Assembly: GCF_002813915.1 (NCBI RefSeq)
Contig: NZ_CP019335.1
Coordinates: 914,388-978,387 of the forward strand
Direction of reading: 5' to 3'
Length of the DNA stretch: 64,000 nucleotides
From: Tenacibaculum sp. SZ-18
GTDB taxonomy: Bacteria > Bacteroidota > Bacteroidia > Flavobacteriales > Flavobacteriaceae
Position 1 is the first letter of the stretch. Each line of letters begins with the position of its first letter. Of this stretch, positions 34,162 to 45,219 are shown piece after piece. Position numbers and translations under genes: made by a program. Below the pieces are notes generated by a model that was not told the DNA's origin, made no database searches, and saw only the letters and a list, made by a program, of their open reading frames with translations.

Positions 34162-34986
34162 ATGAGTAATCCAGTATATATTGATCATATTAAAAAGCAA
34201 TTGTTAGATGCTGTAAATCCAGAACTTCTTGAACATGGGGAATACATTCCGTTAGATGATAATAATTACAGTTGGAAGTTAGCAATGGTTCGTAAGTTAG
34301 ATTTGTTTCTTAGAAAATGGCATCTAGCAATTTGTAAGTTTAACAATACTGATACTCGTGAGATTGGAAAAGATTGGCCTTCTTATGCAGATACAATGAT
34401 TGGTCGTAAAAGGCTCGATAATATTCAATTTTGTTTTGAAGAAGTTGTTAAAAACAATGTTCCTGGTGATTTAATTGAAACGGGAGTTTGGCGCGGAGGT
34501 GCCACTATTTTTATGAAGGCACTTTTAATTGATGCAGGTATTACAGATAGAAATGTCTGGGTCGCAGACTCTTTTCAAGGTTTACCAAAACCAAATCCAG
34601 ATAAGTATGCTGCTGATAAAGGTGATTTGCACGATACAAAAGAAGAACTAGCCATTCCTCTTGAAGTGGTGCAAAATAATTTTAGAAAATATAATTTACT
34701 TGATGATAATGTAAAGTTCTTAAGAGGATGGTTTAAAGATACTTTACCAGTAGCTCCAATTGAAAAATTATCGATTATTAGATTAGATGGCGATATGTAC
34801 GAATCAACTATGGATGGATTGGTAAACTTGTACCACAAACTTTCTAAAGGAGGTTTTATTATCATTGATGATTGGGGTGCCGTGAAAGCTTGTAAACAAG
34901 CTGTTCTTGATTTTAGAAAAGAACACAATATTACCGACGAAATAAAAACAATCGATTGGACTGGTGTCTACTGGCAAAAGAGTTAA
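34162..34986 (+). CDS. TylF/MycF-family methyltransferase
   Basis: A 274-aa protein with the TylF/MycF pattern: DLIETGVWRGGATIFMKALL (SAM loop), VWVADSFQGLPKPNPDKY and LSIIRLDGDMYESTMDGLVN (metal-binding Asp), then GFIIIDDWGAVKACKQAVLD. Characterised members methylate sugar hydroxyls of macrolides. In Bacteroidota the gene is often alone or near surface-sugar genes. Here it stands alone, 93 bp after the pirin gene, and its substrate is unknown. Confidence 0.87.
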   Translation: MSNPVYIDHIKKQLLDAVNPELLEHGEYIPLDDNNYSWKLAMVRKLDLFLRKWHLAICKFNNTDTREIGKDWPSYADTMIGRKRLDNIQFCFEEVVKNNVPGDLIETGVWRGGATIFMKALLIDAGITDRNVWVADSFQGLPKPNPDKYAADKGDLHDTKEELAIPLEVVQNNFRKYNLLDDNVKFLRGWFKDTLPVAPIEKLSIIRLDGDMYESTMDGLVNLYHKLSKGGFIIIDDWGAVKACKQAVLDFRKEHNITDEIKTIDWTGVYWQKS

Positions 34987-34991
34987 ATCAT

Positions 34992-36725
34992 TTACTTTTT
35001 AATGAATTTTACCATTTGTTGCTCACCCTTATCATTGCCGATTTTTAAATGATATAAACCAGTTGCAAAAGAATCAATATTTAGCTTAATACTAGAAGAA
35101 GAAATCTTCGTTGATAATACATTTGTTCCAATAGAATTGAAAATTGTTATCGCATAATTTCCTTCAGTATTAAGTTGAATATTTAACTCATCAAAACTCG
35201 GATTTGGATAAATAGCATTTTTAAGTAAACTTACTTCAGCATTACTTAACGTACTATTTTTAATAGAAAAATCTGTTACAACAGGAAAATGATCGGACGC
35301 AGTACTTGTGTCAAATTTTTGTAAACCATATAAGTTTAATCGTTCGGTACTCATCACCTCTGTTTGAATTACAAATGACTTTTCAGAAGTTAACACATGA
35401 TCAGAAAAAATCATGAAGTCTAATTTACCCGGAGGATAAGAAGATCCATCAGATCTCCATGTATATCCCATTCTAATATCGCTTTGCAAAGCATTTTCTT
35501 CTTTTAAATCTGAATTATCCCAATCTAATGGTCCACCAGATCCATAGGTAAAAGTATCTTGTATATCACCAGTTAATAATGTTTTAAGTTGCTGAGATAA
35601 ACCAACTAAATTTAAATCTCCTGAATATACAATCGGAGTATCTTCTGGTAAAGTAATATTTCCTCCTGCAGCTTTAGCATCTAATATAAACGCTGCATAT
35701 TGGTCAGCTTGATCTTGTCTCGCATCGTCAGCTCCGCAGCAATTTAGGTGGGCATTTGTGTATAATAAATCAGCTCCATAACTATCTGGTAAATCAATTA
35801 ATACCGGAAATTGTCTTCTTAAATCCCATTCTTGTATTATTTCCCATTTAGAAACAGTTACTTCACCTCCATGTTTTCTAACAAACCATCCATCTGAATT
35901 TCCTAAAGGAAGCCATGAATCAAATAAAGATTTAATATAACTTGTACTAGTATTAGAACTTTCAACAAAGCCCACAATATCAGGTTGTACAACTTTCATT
36001 ATTCGTTCGTATTCGTCGAGTTTATTTGAGTTTAAAAGTGAATTAAGTTTGGTGTTATATGCTACAATTCGAATGTGTGAATTGTTTGTTTTTTCAAATG
36101 TAATTGGAGTGTAGGGTGTCGTTGGAGTTTCATCGAAAGTATATGTAAATACGTTATTTAAATTTGGTAGCCAATCAAAGTTTTCTCGATTTCTAAATAA
36201 TATTTTTATAGTGTTTCCCGAAAATAATTGGTTTGTTCCATCAGGAATTACATTTCTTCCAATAGCAATTTCAAATTCGTCTGATGTAACTGTTGGTGCT
36301 GACCTGAATTCAATATCAGAGAATCTGACTTGTGGATCAGAACTACTAGTGAAATTATTGTATACTATTCTATTGGCAAATTCAATTCCTAATTCTGCAC
36401 CATAATCATCACGAACACTAAATCCAGTACTAGAATCATTGTCCGTGTCTAAATAGATATAGAAATTATGTAGAATGGGACTTCCTTCAGTTAGGTCGAA
36501 TTCTCGATCTGCCTTAATTCTTAAATATAAGTAATTTTCATCATTGGTAACTTGAAATTCTAATAAGTTAACTCCATCTAATACTTCGTTTGTATCAGTG
36601 TAAGTAGATAAGTTTGAAGTCCAATCATCAAAAATTCCGTCAATAGCAATTGGTGCAGACTGTGCGGAAATTAATAAATCTAAAAGTAGTAAGTTAAGTA
36701 GTAATAGGGTTTTTATATTTTTCAT
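34992..36725 (-). CDS. T9SS-exported endonuclease/exonuclease/phosphatase-type protein
   Basis: The ATG at 36725 gives a 577-aa protein with a signal peptide (MKNIKTLLLLNLLLLDLLIS). Then come a CBM9/DOMON-like beta domain (about 25-200; IAIDGIFDDW, NYLYLRIKADREF) and an endonuclease/exonuclease/phosphatase fold (about 225-500; DIVGFVES, TNAHLNCCG, YSGDLNLVG, ASDHFPVV). The final 75 residues are a type IX secretion sorting domain (AIYPNPSFDELNIQL, MVKFIKK). The GDxN and SDH motifs are those of metal-dependent phosphodiesterases or nucleases, so a surface-exposed or secreted DNase or phosphatase is likely. The longer reading from 36749 spoils the signal peptide. Confidence 0.9.
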   Translation of the reverse strand: MKNIKTLLLLNLLLLDLLISAQSAPIAIDGIFDDWTSNLSTYTDTNEVLDGVNLLEFQVTNDENYLYLRIKADREFDLTEGSPILHNFYIYLDTDNDSSTGFSVRDDYGAELGIEFANRIVYNNFTSSSDPQVRFSDIEFRSAPTVTSDEFEIAIGRNVIPDGTNQLFSGNTIKILFRNRENFDWLPNLNNVFTYTFDETPTTPYTPITFEKTNNSHIRIVAYNTKLNSLLNSNKLDEYERIMKVVQPDIVGFVESSNTSTSYIKSLFDSWLPLGNSDGWFVRKHGGEVTVSKWEIIQEWDLRRQFPVLIDLPDSYGADLLYTNAHLNCCGADDARQDQADQYAAFILDAKAAGGNITLPEDTPIVYSGDLNLVGLSQQLKTLLTGDIQDTFTYGSGGPLDWDNSDLKEENALQSDIRMGYTWRSDGSSYPPGKLDFMIFSDHVLTSEKSFVIQTEVMSTERLNLYGLQKFDTSTASDHFPVVTDFSIKNSTLSNAEVSLLKNAIYPNPSFDELNIQLNTEGNYAITIFNSIGTNVLSTKISSSSIKLNIDSFATGLYHLKIGNDKGEQQMVKFIKK

Positions 36726-36881
36726 TTGATTGAAATATGATAGGAACAAATTTACGGCGAATTCATAATAAAAGCCTTAAAAAATTGCTTATAAATAGTA
36801 TTAATGATTTTTATTTTAAGAAAATAGAATTATCTTGCAGATATTATGCATGCATAATAAAATTTAAAAACAACAAACTAG

Positions 36882-38909
<2,028 letters not shown>

Positions 38910-38944
38910 CTACATGACCATTTTTACAGGATTAATATTAACAT

Positions 38945-38977
38945 ATCCATCAAATTCTTTTATCGGGTTTGATGGAT
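38945..38977 (+). terminator. terminator after the FadH-like gene
   Basis: ATCCATCAAA (38945-38954) and TTTGATGGAT (38968-38977) pair perfectly over 10 bp with a 13-nt loop; TTGTTTTC follows. Confidence 0.8.
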
Positions 38978-39580
38978 TTGTTTTCTAATCACAATCAACG
39001 ACAAATTCATATTGGTTTTTATTATAAGCGAACCATGTACTGTATATCTGACCGTTATTAGTTTTTTCATTCCTAGATATATAACTTTAGCAAAATTTCA
39101 TTTTTTAAACAGCTTTGTGAAAAAATAGGAATTACATTTGGCTGAGATAGTGAGGTTTATTTTGTTATTCAGGGTTTTGGAGGCTAATACTTTAATGCAT
39201 AGCCTTTACAATTTTTGAGAATAAATGAAGATATGGGAATTAATATGTTTTTTAATGCGAATTTTTATCATAAGCCGCTATTGATTAAGTATTGTATTTC
39301 GTAATGAGCTTCATACAAATCGTTTTTAAATGCTCGATTAAATCGGATGTCTGTTACTATGTCTAGAGGAAAAGATTATAAAAACTTAAACTTTGTTTAT
39401 TCTATCGATTTCAAATCAAATACAAATTTTACTGGTTTTTATCACTCGCATTAGTTGATTTTGGCAATTAATTTATTTGAGAAACGATACTTGTCTTTAG
39501 ATTGTAGTCCTTTAAATTTTTAAGAATAACTCAGAATATATTGATTAATTATCGATATTTGTGGTACTAAATTAGAAATT
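38978..39580. other. long intergenic stretch with a possible gene remnant
   Basis: About 600 bp without an intact gene. A 47-codon open stretch at 39311-39454 (plus) reads NARLNRMSVTMSRGKDYKNL and further polar, aromatic-rich protein-like sequence to a TAG. A shorter open stretch at about 39235-39300 reads MGINMFFNANFYHKPLLIKY. They are in different frames, separated by stops, and neither has a good start. They look like the eroded remains of one larger gene, but this rests on composition alone. Nothing else was recognised. Confidence 0.3.
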
Positions 39581-39763
39581 ATGGCAATGAACAAAAATAC
39601 AGTGTTGGGTTACGCAACATTAATCATGATTTTAATGGGGATTCTTTTAGTGGCTTTGGCGGTTTTCAAATATGATGAAATTGCAGGTTATGGTTTCGGA
39701 GCAGTTGCTTTAGGATTCTTCTCAATTGCTTGGGTATTTAACGCACTAAAAGGACGCGTATAA
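39581..39763 (+). CDS. CAL67264-family small membrane protein
   Basis: A 60-aa protein with two hydrophobic helices (about 8-27 and 33-53; LGYATLIMILMGILLVALAV and AGYGFGAVALGFFSIAWVFN) and a short basic end KGRV. Size and sequence agree with the CAL67264 family, named after a Gramella protein and widespread in Flavobacteriia, of unknown function. In this window it lies 43 bp before ettA, on the same strand. Confidence 0.8.
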   Translation: MAMNKNTVLGYATLIMILMGILLVALAVFKYDEIAGYGFGAVALGFFSIAWVFNALKGRV

Positions 39764-39806
39764 CTCACTATTACTTATTTTAATTTAATAAACTAACTAA
39801 TCAAAA

Positions 39807-41498
39807 ATGTCTGACGATAAGAAAATCATTTTTTCCATGAACAGGGTTTCAAAAACCTATCAATCTACTGGAAAACAAGTTTTAAAAAATATTTATTTAA
39901 GCTTCTTTTATGGAGCAAAAATCGGAATCTTAGGTTTAAATGGTTCTGGTAAATCTACTTTATTAAAAATTATTGCAGGAGTTGAAAAAAACTACCAAGG
40001 AGATGTAGTGTTTTCTCCAGGATATAAAGTGGGATATTTAGAGCAAGAGCCTCAACTAGATGAAGATAAAACAGTATTAGAAATAGTAAAAGAAGGAGTA
40101 GCTGATGTAGTAGCTGTATTAGATGAATACAATAAAATCAATGATATGTTTGGTTTAGAAGAAGTGTATTCAGATGCTGATAAAATGCAAAAGTTGATGG
40201 ATCGTCAAGCTGAGCTTCAAGATAAAATTGATGCTTCAAACGCTTGGGAGTTGGATACCAAACTAGAAATTGCAATGGATGCTTTGCGTACTCCAGAACC
40301 AGATAAGAAAATTGGAGTATTATCAGGAGGAGAAAGACGTAGAGTTGCTTTATGTAGACTATTATTACAAGAACCAGATATTTTATTATTAGATGAGCCT
40401 ACCAACCACTTAGATGCTGAGTCAGTTCACTGGTTAGAACATCATTTAGCGCAATATAAAGGTACAGTTATCGCTGTAACGCACGACCGTTATTTCTTAG
40501 ATAATGTTGCTGGATGGATTTTAGAATTAGATAGAGGTGAAGGAATTCCATGGAAAGGAAACTATTCTTCTTGGTTAGATCAAAAGGCTAAACGTTTAGA
40601 GCAAGAAAGTAAATCAGCATCTAAACGTCAAAAAACTTTAGAACGAGAATTAGAATGGGTTCGTATGGCACCTAAAGGTCGTCAAGCAAAATCAAAAGCT
40701 CGTCTAAAGAACTATGATAAGTTAATGAATCAAGATCAAAAGCAAACTGAAGAAAAGCTTGAAATTTATATTCCAAACGGGCCACGTTTAGGAAATAATG
40801 TGATTGAGGCTTCTGGTGTTTCTAAAGCTTTTGGTGAGAAGTTATTATATGAAAATTTAGAATTCAATTTACCTCAAGCAGGAATTGTTGGAATTATCGG
40901 TCCGAATGGTGCTGGTAAAACAACTATCTTCAGAATGATTATGGGCGAAGAAACTCCAGATGGAGGAACTTTCTCAGTTGGAGAAACTGCAAAGATTGCG
41001 TACGTTGATCAAAATCATGCTAACATTGATCCTAATAAATCGATTTGGGAGAATTTCTCAGATGGTCAAGATTTAGTAATGATGGGTGGAAAACAAGTGA
41101 ATTCACGCGCATATTTAAGTAGATTTAATTTTTCTGGTAGCGAGCAAAACAAGAAAGTAAACACACTTTCAGGAGGAGAACGAAACCGTTTACATTTAGC
41201 AATGACACTAAAAGAAGAAGGAAACGTTTTACTTTTAGATGAGCCTACGAATGATTTAGATGTAAATACACTTCGAGCTTTGGAAGAAGGTTTAGAAAAC
41301 TTTGCAGGTTGTGCAGTGGTAATATCTCACGACCGTTGGTTCTTAGATCGAATTTGTACACATATTTTAGCTTTTGAAGGAGATTCTCAAGTATATTTCT
41401 TCGAAGGGTCTTTCTCTGAATATGAGGAAAACAAAAAGAAACGTTTAGGTGGAGATATCATGCCCAAACGAATTAAATACAAGAAGTTAATTAGATAG
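39807..41498 (+). CDS. ettA: energy-dependent translational throttle protein EttA (ABC-F)
   Basis: A 563-aa ABC-F protein with two ATPase domains and no membrane helix. Walker A motifs are GLNGSGKSTLLK and GPNGAGKTTIFR; signature motifs are LSGGERRRVALCRLL and LSGGERNRLHLAM; Walker B motifs are ILLLDEPTNHLD and VLLLDEPTNDLD. The linker after the first domain has the EttA-type arm and basic segment (MAPKGRQAKSKARLKNYD). EttA binds the ribosomal E site and gates the first peptide bond according to the ATP/ADP ratio. Length and linker favour EttA over Uup or YheS. A terminator follows at once. Confidence 0.95.
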   Translation: MSDDKKIIFSMNRVSKTYQSTGKQVLKNIYLSFFYGAKIGILGLNGSGKSTLLKIIAGVEKNYQGDVVFSPGYKVGYLEQEPQLDEDKTVLEIVKEGVADVVAVLDEYNKINDMFGLEEVYSDADKMQKLMDRQAELQDKIDASNAWELDTKLEIAMDALRTPEPDKKIGVLSGGERRRVALCRLLLQEPDILLLDEPTNHLDAESVHWLEHHLAQYKGTVIAVTHDRYFLDNVAGWILELDRGEGIPWKGNYSSWLDQKAKRLEQESKSASKRQKTLERELEWVRMAPKGRQAKSKARLKNYDKLMNQDQKQTEEKLEIYIPNGPRLGNNVIEASGVSKAFGEKLLYENLEFNLPQAGIVGIIGPNGAGKTTIFRMIMGEETPDGGTFSVGETAKIAYVDQNHANIDPNKSIWENFSDGQDLVMMGGKQVNSRAYLSRFNFSGSEQNKKVNTLSGGERNRLHLAMTLKEEGNVLLLDEPTNDLDVNTLRALEEGLENFAGCAVVISHDRWFLDRICTHILAFEGDSQVYFFEGSFSEYEENKKKRLGGDIMPKRIKYKKLIR

Positions 41499-41523
41499 TT
41501 AGTTAAATTTTTTAAATATAGAA

Positions 41524-41545
41524 ACTCGATGAGAAATCATCGAGT
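41524..41545 (+). terminator. terminator after ettA
   Basis: ACTCGATGA (41524-41532) and TCATCGAGT (41537-41545) pair perfectly around a GAAA tetraloop and are followed by CTTTTTATG. A textbook intrinsic terminator. Confidence 0.9.
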
Positions 41546-41676
41546 CTTTTTATGATAAATCTTATAATACTCTACTTAAATTATCAATCTGCTAAAAGTT
41601 AAAATTTTAGTGATTTAAATGTTTATTCTAAAAAAATAGATTGTAATTTTCGGGTTTCAATCGACAATCTAGTCTC

Positions 41677-43560
41677 ATGAGTAAATACTATATTTTTGAT
41701 TTCGATAGCACGCTTACTAAAGTTGAAGCGTTAGATGTTCTAGCGGAAATTACGCTAGCAAACAATCCTAAAAAGGAAGAAGTCATAGAAGAAATTATTA
41801 AGATTACAAATTTAGGAATCGATGGTGAAATTTCTTTCACACAGTCTTTAGAACGCAGGATTAAATTATTGAACGCAAAACGATCCGACTTAGATTTGTT
41901 AATTGATGAATTAAGAAAAAGAGTTTCATCATCCATTGAAAATAACAAAGAATTTTTTGAATCTTATTCTAATAATATTTATGTAATATCTGCTGGTTTT
42001 AAAGAATTTATTGTTCCTATTGTTGCAGAATATAATATTCCTGCCGAAAGAGTTTTTGCAAATACTTTTGAATTCAGTAATGAAGGAAGTATTATTGGCT
42101 TCGACAGAGATAATATTTTAGCTGTTCATAACGGAAAAATTGAATGTTTACAAAATTTGGGTTTGGATGGAGAAATCCAAATGATTGGAGATGGTTATAG
42201 TGATTATGTAACAAAAGAAGCAGGTGTTGCTGATAAATTTTTCGCGTATACAGAAAATGTACAACGGGAAAAAACAATTCAAAATGCCGATTATATTACA
42301 CCGAATTTAGACGATTTTTTATTTATAAACGATTTGCCAAGAAATATATCTTATCCAAAAAATCGTATCAAAATGTTATTATTAGAGAATATACATGCTG
42401 ATGCGTACGAAAAGTTTTCTACTGATGGATTTACTGTGGAAACAGTATCGAAAAGTCTACCAGAGGATGAATTAATTGAGAAGTTAAAAGATGTTCATGT
42501 ATTAGGAATTCGTTCCAAAACGCAGGTAACTAAAATAGTAATTGAAAATGCACCAAGGTTATTAGCTGTTGGAGCATTCTGTATTGGAACAAAACAAATC
42601 GATTTAGAAGCTTGTAAAGAAAACGGAATTGTAGTTTTCAATGCTCCATATAGTAATACACGTTCAGTTGTTGAGTTAGCTATTGGTGAAATTATCATGT
42701 TAATGCGTAGTGTTTTTCAACGTAGTACTGAAATCCATAATGGAGAATGGAATAAAACAGCTCAAGGTTCAAGAGAAGTTCGTGGAAAGAAATTAGGAAT
42801 CGTTGGATACGGAAATATCGGAAAACAACTTTCAGTCTTAGCAGAAGCTTTAGGAATGGATGTTTATTATTACGACGTTGAAGATAAATTAGCATTAGGT
42901 AATGCTACAAAAATGAATTCATTATCGGATTTATTAGCTATTTCAGATGTAGTTACGCTTCACGTAGATGACAATTCATTAAATAAGAATTACATAGGAG
43001 AAAAGGAAATTTCTCAAATGAAGGACGGAGCTCATTTAGTGAATTTATCAAGAGGATTCGTAGTAGATATTCCTGCGTTAACAGAAGCTCTAAAATCAGG
43101 TAAACTTGCAGGAGCAGCGGTTGACGTTTATCCAGAAGAACCAAGAAAGAATGGAGAGTTTTATACTGATTTAAAAGGATTATCGAACGTGATTTTAACA
43201 CCACATGTTGGTGGAAGTACGGAAGAGGCACAAAGAGATATCGCAGATTTTGTTCCTGGTAAAATTATGGCATATATTAATTCAGGAAATACTGTTGATG
43301 CAGTAAACTTCCCTAATATTAGATTACCAAAGCAGGAAAATGCTCATCGTTTTTTACACATACATAAAAATGTATCGGGTGTTATGGCTAATATCAATAA
43401 AGTAGTTGCTGAGTATGGCTTAAATATTGTTGGTCAGTATTTATCAACTGATTCAAAAGTTGGTTATGTAATTACCGATGTTGATAAGGATTATAATCAA
43501 GAAGTAATTCAAGAATTAAAAAATATTGAAGGTACTATTCGATTTAGAGTGTTATATTAA
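41677..43560 (+). CDS. phosphoserine phosphatase-phosphoglycerate dehydrogenase fusion
   Basis: A 627-aa fusion. Residues 1-220 are a complete phosphoserine-phosphatase-type HAD domain: FDFDSTLTK (nucleophile motif), NIYVISAGFKEF (motif II) and QMIGDGYSDYV (motif IV). Residues about 230-545 are a D-3-phosphoglycerate dehydrogenase with the NAD motif GIVGYGNIGKQLSVLAEALG, catalytic LVNLSRGFVVD and LTPHVGGSTEEAQ. The end (about 555-627) is an ACT domain (HIHKNVSGVMANINKVVAEY), the serine feedback site. It therefore joins the first and last steps of serine synthesis; the transaminase SerC is not nearby. Its catalytic residues all appear intact. Confidence 0.93.
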   Translation: MSKYYIFDFDSTLTKVEALDVLAEITLANNPKKEEVIEEIIKITNLGIDGEISFTQSLERRIKLLNAKRSDLDLLIDELRKRVSSSIENNKEFFESYSNNIYVISAGFKEFIVPIVAEYNIPAERVFANTFEFSNEGSIIGFDRDNILAVHNGKIECLQNLGLDGEIQMIGDGYSDYVTKEAGVADKFFAYTENVQREKTIQNADYITPNLDDFLFINDLPRNISYPKNRIKMLLLENIHADAYEKFSTDGFTVETVSKSLPEDELIEKLKDVHVLGIRSKTQVTKIVIENAPRLLAVGAFCIGTKQIDLEACKENGIVVFNAPYSNTRSVVELAIGEIIMLMRSVFQRSTEIHNGEWNKTAQGSREVRGKKLGIVGYGNIGKQLSVLAEALGMDVYYYDVEDKLALGNATKMNSLSDLLAISDVVTLHVDDNSLNKNYIGEKEISQMKDGAHLVNLSRGFVVDIPALTEALKSGKLAGAAVDVYPEEPRKNGEFYTDLKGLSNVILTPHVGGSTEEAQRDIADFVPGKIMAYINSGNTVDAVNFPNIRLPKQENAHRFLHIHKNVSGVMANINKVVAEYGLNIVGQYLSTDSKVGYVITDVDKDYNQEVIQELKNIEGTIRFRVLY

Positions 43561-43582
43561 TTGAATAAACTTAGTTAAATAT

Positions 43583-43620
43583 AAAAACCTCGTTGATATT
43601 AAAATCATCGAGGTTTTTTT
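43583..43620. terminator. terminator shared by the SerB-SerA fusion and the convergent lipoprotein gene
   Basis: AAAAACCTCG (43583-43592) pairs with CGAGGTTTTT (43609-43618), extended inward by TGAT/ATCA after one mismatch. T-runs lie on both sides, so it can work in both directions between two converging genes. Confidence 0.85.
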
Positions 43621-43661
43621 AATCACAAAAATATATCAAAAAAAGTCTGGTTAGCAAATCC

Positions 43662-45035
43662 TTATTTCAGTGTATCAATATTACTTTGAATCGACCAAGC
43701 AAAGTCTAGCATCAACCTTTTTTGGAAAATAGAATCTCTATAACTTAAATAAGTATCTCCAACATAAGGAGCTGAAGAGAATTTTGAATTAAGACTTATT
43801 TTTGTATTGATAGTTGCAGACATATGACAACTCATACAGTTAGACATGGTTCCTAAGTTTGTTTCAATTTTATTTCCATTATTATAAACATAACTTGTTT
43901 TAGTATCAAATACTCCAGTTCCAAAACCTGATTCTAAATAAGGGTTAAATCCAATAACTAATTCTCCTTCGTTTTTTCCTCCTACGTAAGGTTGAGCAGG
44001 AATAACCATAGAATAAGCAATGTCCATTGCATAATGGCTAGCAGCTCCAACTAAACCTACTCCATTTTTTGCTGAAGCAATATCATCAGAACTAGGAATT
44101 GATGGAGTTAAAGGAGTTGGAGACCACCAGAATGTTTGCCAAACCCAACGTTTAATTTCTTTTGTTCCTACGTGCATACCAACTAATAAAGCAATATCAC
44201 CTTCTTTGGCTTGTTTTGCAGCATCTGTAATATTATTCGATTTGTTATAAGAATCAGCTAAACTCTTATCAATTGGAAAATGAATAAAATCATTTAAATA
44301 ATAGGTGTTTCCAGGTGTAATAGAATTACAATCATAGTCTAAACGACCATTTGGATTTGATTTATCAGAAGTCTTCGTATCAACATGAATACAAGATTGC
44401 CATTCTGTTTCAGGATAACCCTGGTCTTTATATTCTGGACCGTGCCAAGCTGCCATGGTGTAAATTCCTTCTGAACTCAAACTATTTTGAGTTATAACCT
44501 TGTAAACAGGTTTAATTGTAATAGCATCATTAGGAAATTCTGGAATCTGACTAAATTCTCCAGTTTGCATTGCTTTTAAAGTAGACAAATAAAATATTTT
44601 ATTGTCAATCGCATATTTCTCTGCTGAAGGATTGTAAGCTACAACTTCAACAATGTTAGTGTCGTCAAAATCTGTTTGCTTTAATTTAGCATGTCCAAAT
44701 TGATTTGGCTTGTTAAACTCTAAACCTTTAACAGCATTTTTACCAGGATTGTTTAGCTTGTGTAAAATTTGCTTTGGGCTAGACCATGTTTGGTATCTTA
44801 AAACTCCTCCAGTTACTGGTGTGGTCAAATGCTTCCAAACGTTCCAACTATGTTTGTACATAGCATTAAAATCATTCGCTGCAATCCACTTATTTATAGA
44901 AGTTGAATCTGCTGGATATTCAAAGCTCTCTTTAGGGTTATCCGCATGTGAGTAATGCTTTTTTTTGTTGTGATCAGTACAGGAGGTAATAATCAAAGCC
45001 ATTCCAAGAATGGCTATTATTTGGTTAGTTTTCAT
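43662..45035 (-). CDS. heme-binding-site lipoprotein (cytochrome c-like)
   Basis: A 457-aa protein with a lipoprotein signal peptide (MKTNQIIAILGMALIITSC, lipobox at Cys19) and one c-type heme motif CMSCH near residue 400. The main body has many tryptophans and aromatic residues (WKHLTTPVTGGVLRYQTWSS; MAAWHGPEYKDQGYPETEWQ) and does not match a cytochrome fold that I recognise. It is expected on the periplasmic face of a membrane. It is alone on the minus strand between two convergent/divergent neighbours. An electron-transfer or redox-enzyme role is likely, but the substrate is unknown. Confidence 0.82.
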   Translation of the reverse strand: MKTNQIIAILGMALIITSCTDHNKKKHYSHADNPKESFEYPADSTSINKWIAANDFNAMYKHSWNVWKHLTTPVTGGVLRYQTWSSPKQILHKLNNPGKNAVKGLEFNKPNQFGHAKLKQTDFDDTNIVEVVAYNPSAEKYAIDNKIFYLSTLKAMQTGEFSQIPEFPNDAITIKPVYKVITQNSLSSEGIYTMAAWHGPEYKDQGYPETEWQSCIHVDTKTSDKSNPNGRLDYDCNSITPGNTYYLNDFIHFPIDKSLADSYNKSNNITDAAKQAKEGDIALLVGMHVGTKEIKRWVWQTFWWSPTPLTPSIPSSDDIASAKNGVGLVGAASHYAMDIAYSMVIPAQPYVGGKNEGELVIGFNPYLESGFGTGVFDTKTSYVYNNGNKIETNLGTMSNCMSCHMSATINTKISLNSKFSSAPYVGDTYLSYRDSIFQKRLMLDFAWSIQSNIDTLK

Positions 45036-45193
45036 GAGTTAGTTTTTAATTCTTCTAAAAATAAAAGTAAACCTTAAATTATTGAATAACATTTCCTTCA
45101 ACGTTTAAAAATTAGGTATACATGCCCTTATTTTGATCATAAGTGTAGATGGTTTATAAGTTAAATAATAAGGAGAACAGACGCTATTTTTTT

Positions 45194-45201
45194 TATCTTT
45201 G
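45194..45201 (+). promoter_or_regulatory. putative -7 box of the kynurenine cluster
   Basis: TATCTTTG fits the Bacteroidota -7 consensus TAnnTTTG and lies 18 bp before the chosen kynU start codon (45220), leaving a short leader. No convincing -33 box is seen, so this is moderate evidence only. Confidence 0.4.
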
Positions 45202-45219
45202 AATCAAAATTTACTTTTG

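Noticed and set aside
45199-45219. TTG at 45199 as the kynU start
   Set aside because: It overlaps the -7 box and adds seven unrelated residues; the ATG at 45220 gives the normal N-terminus.
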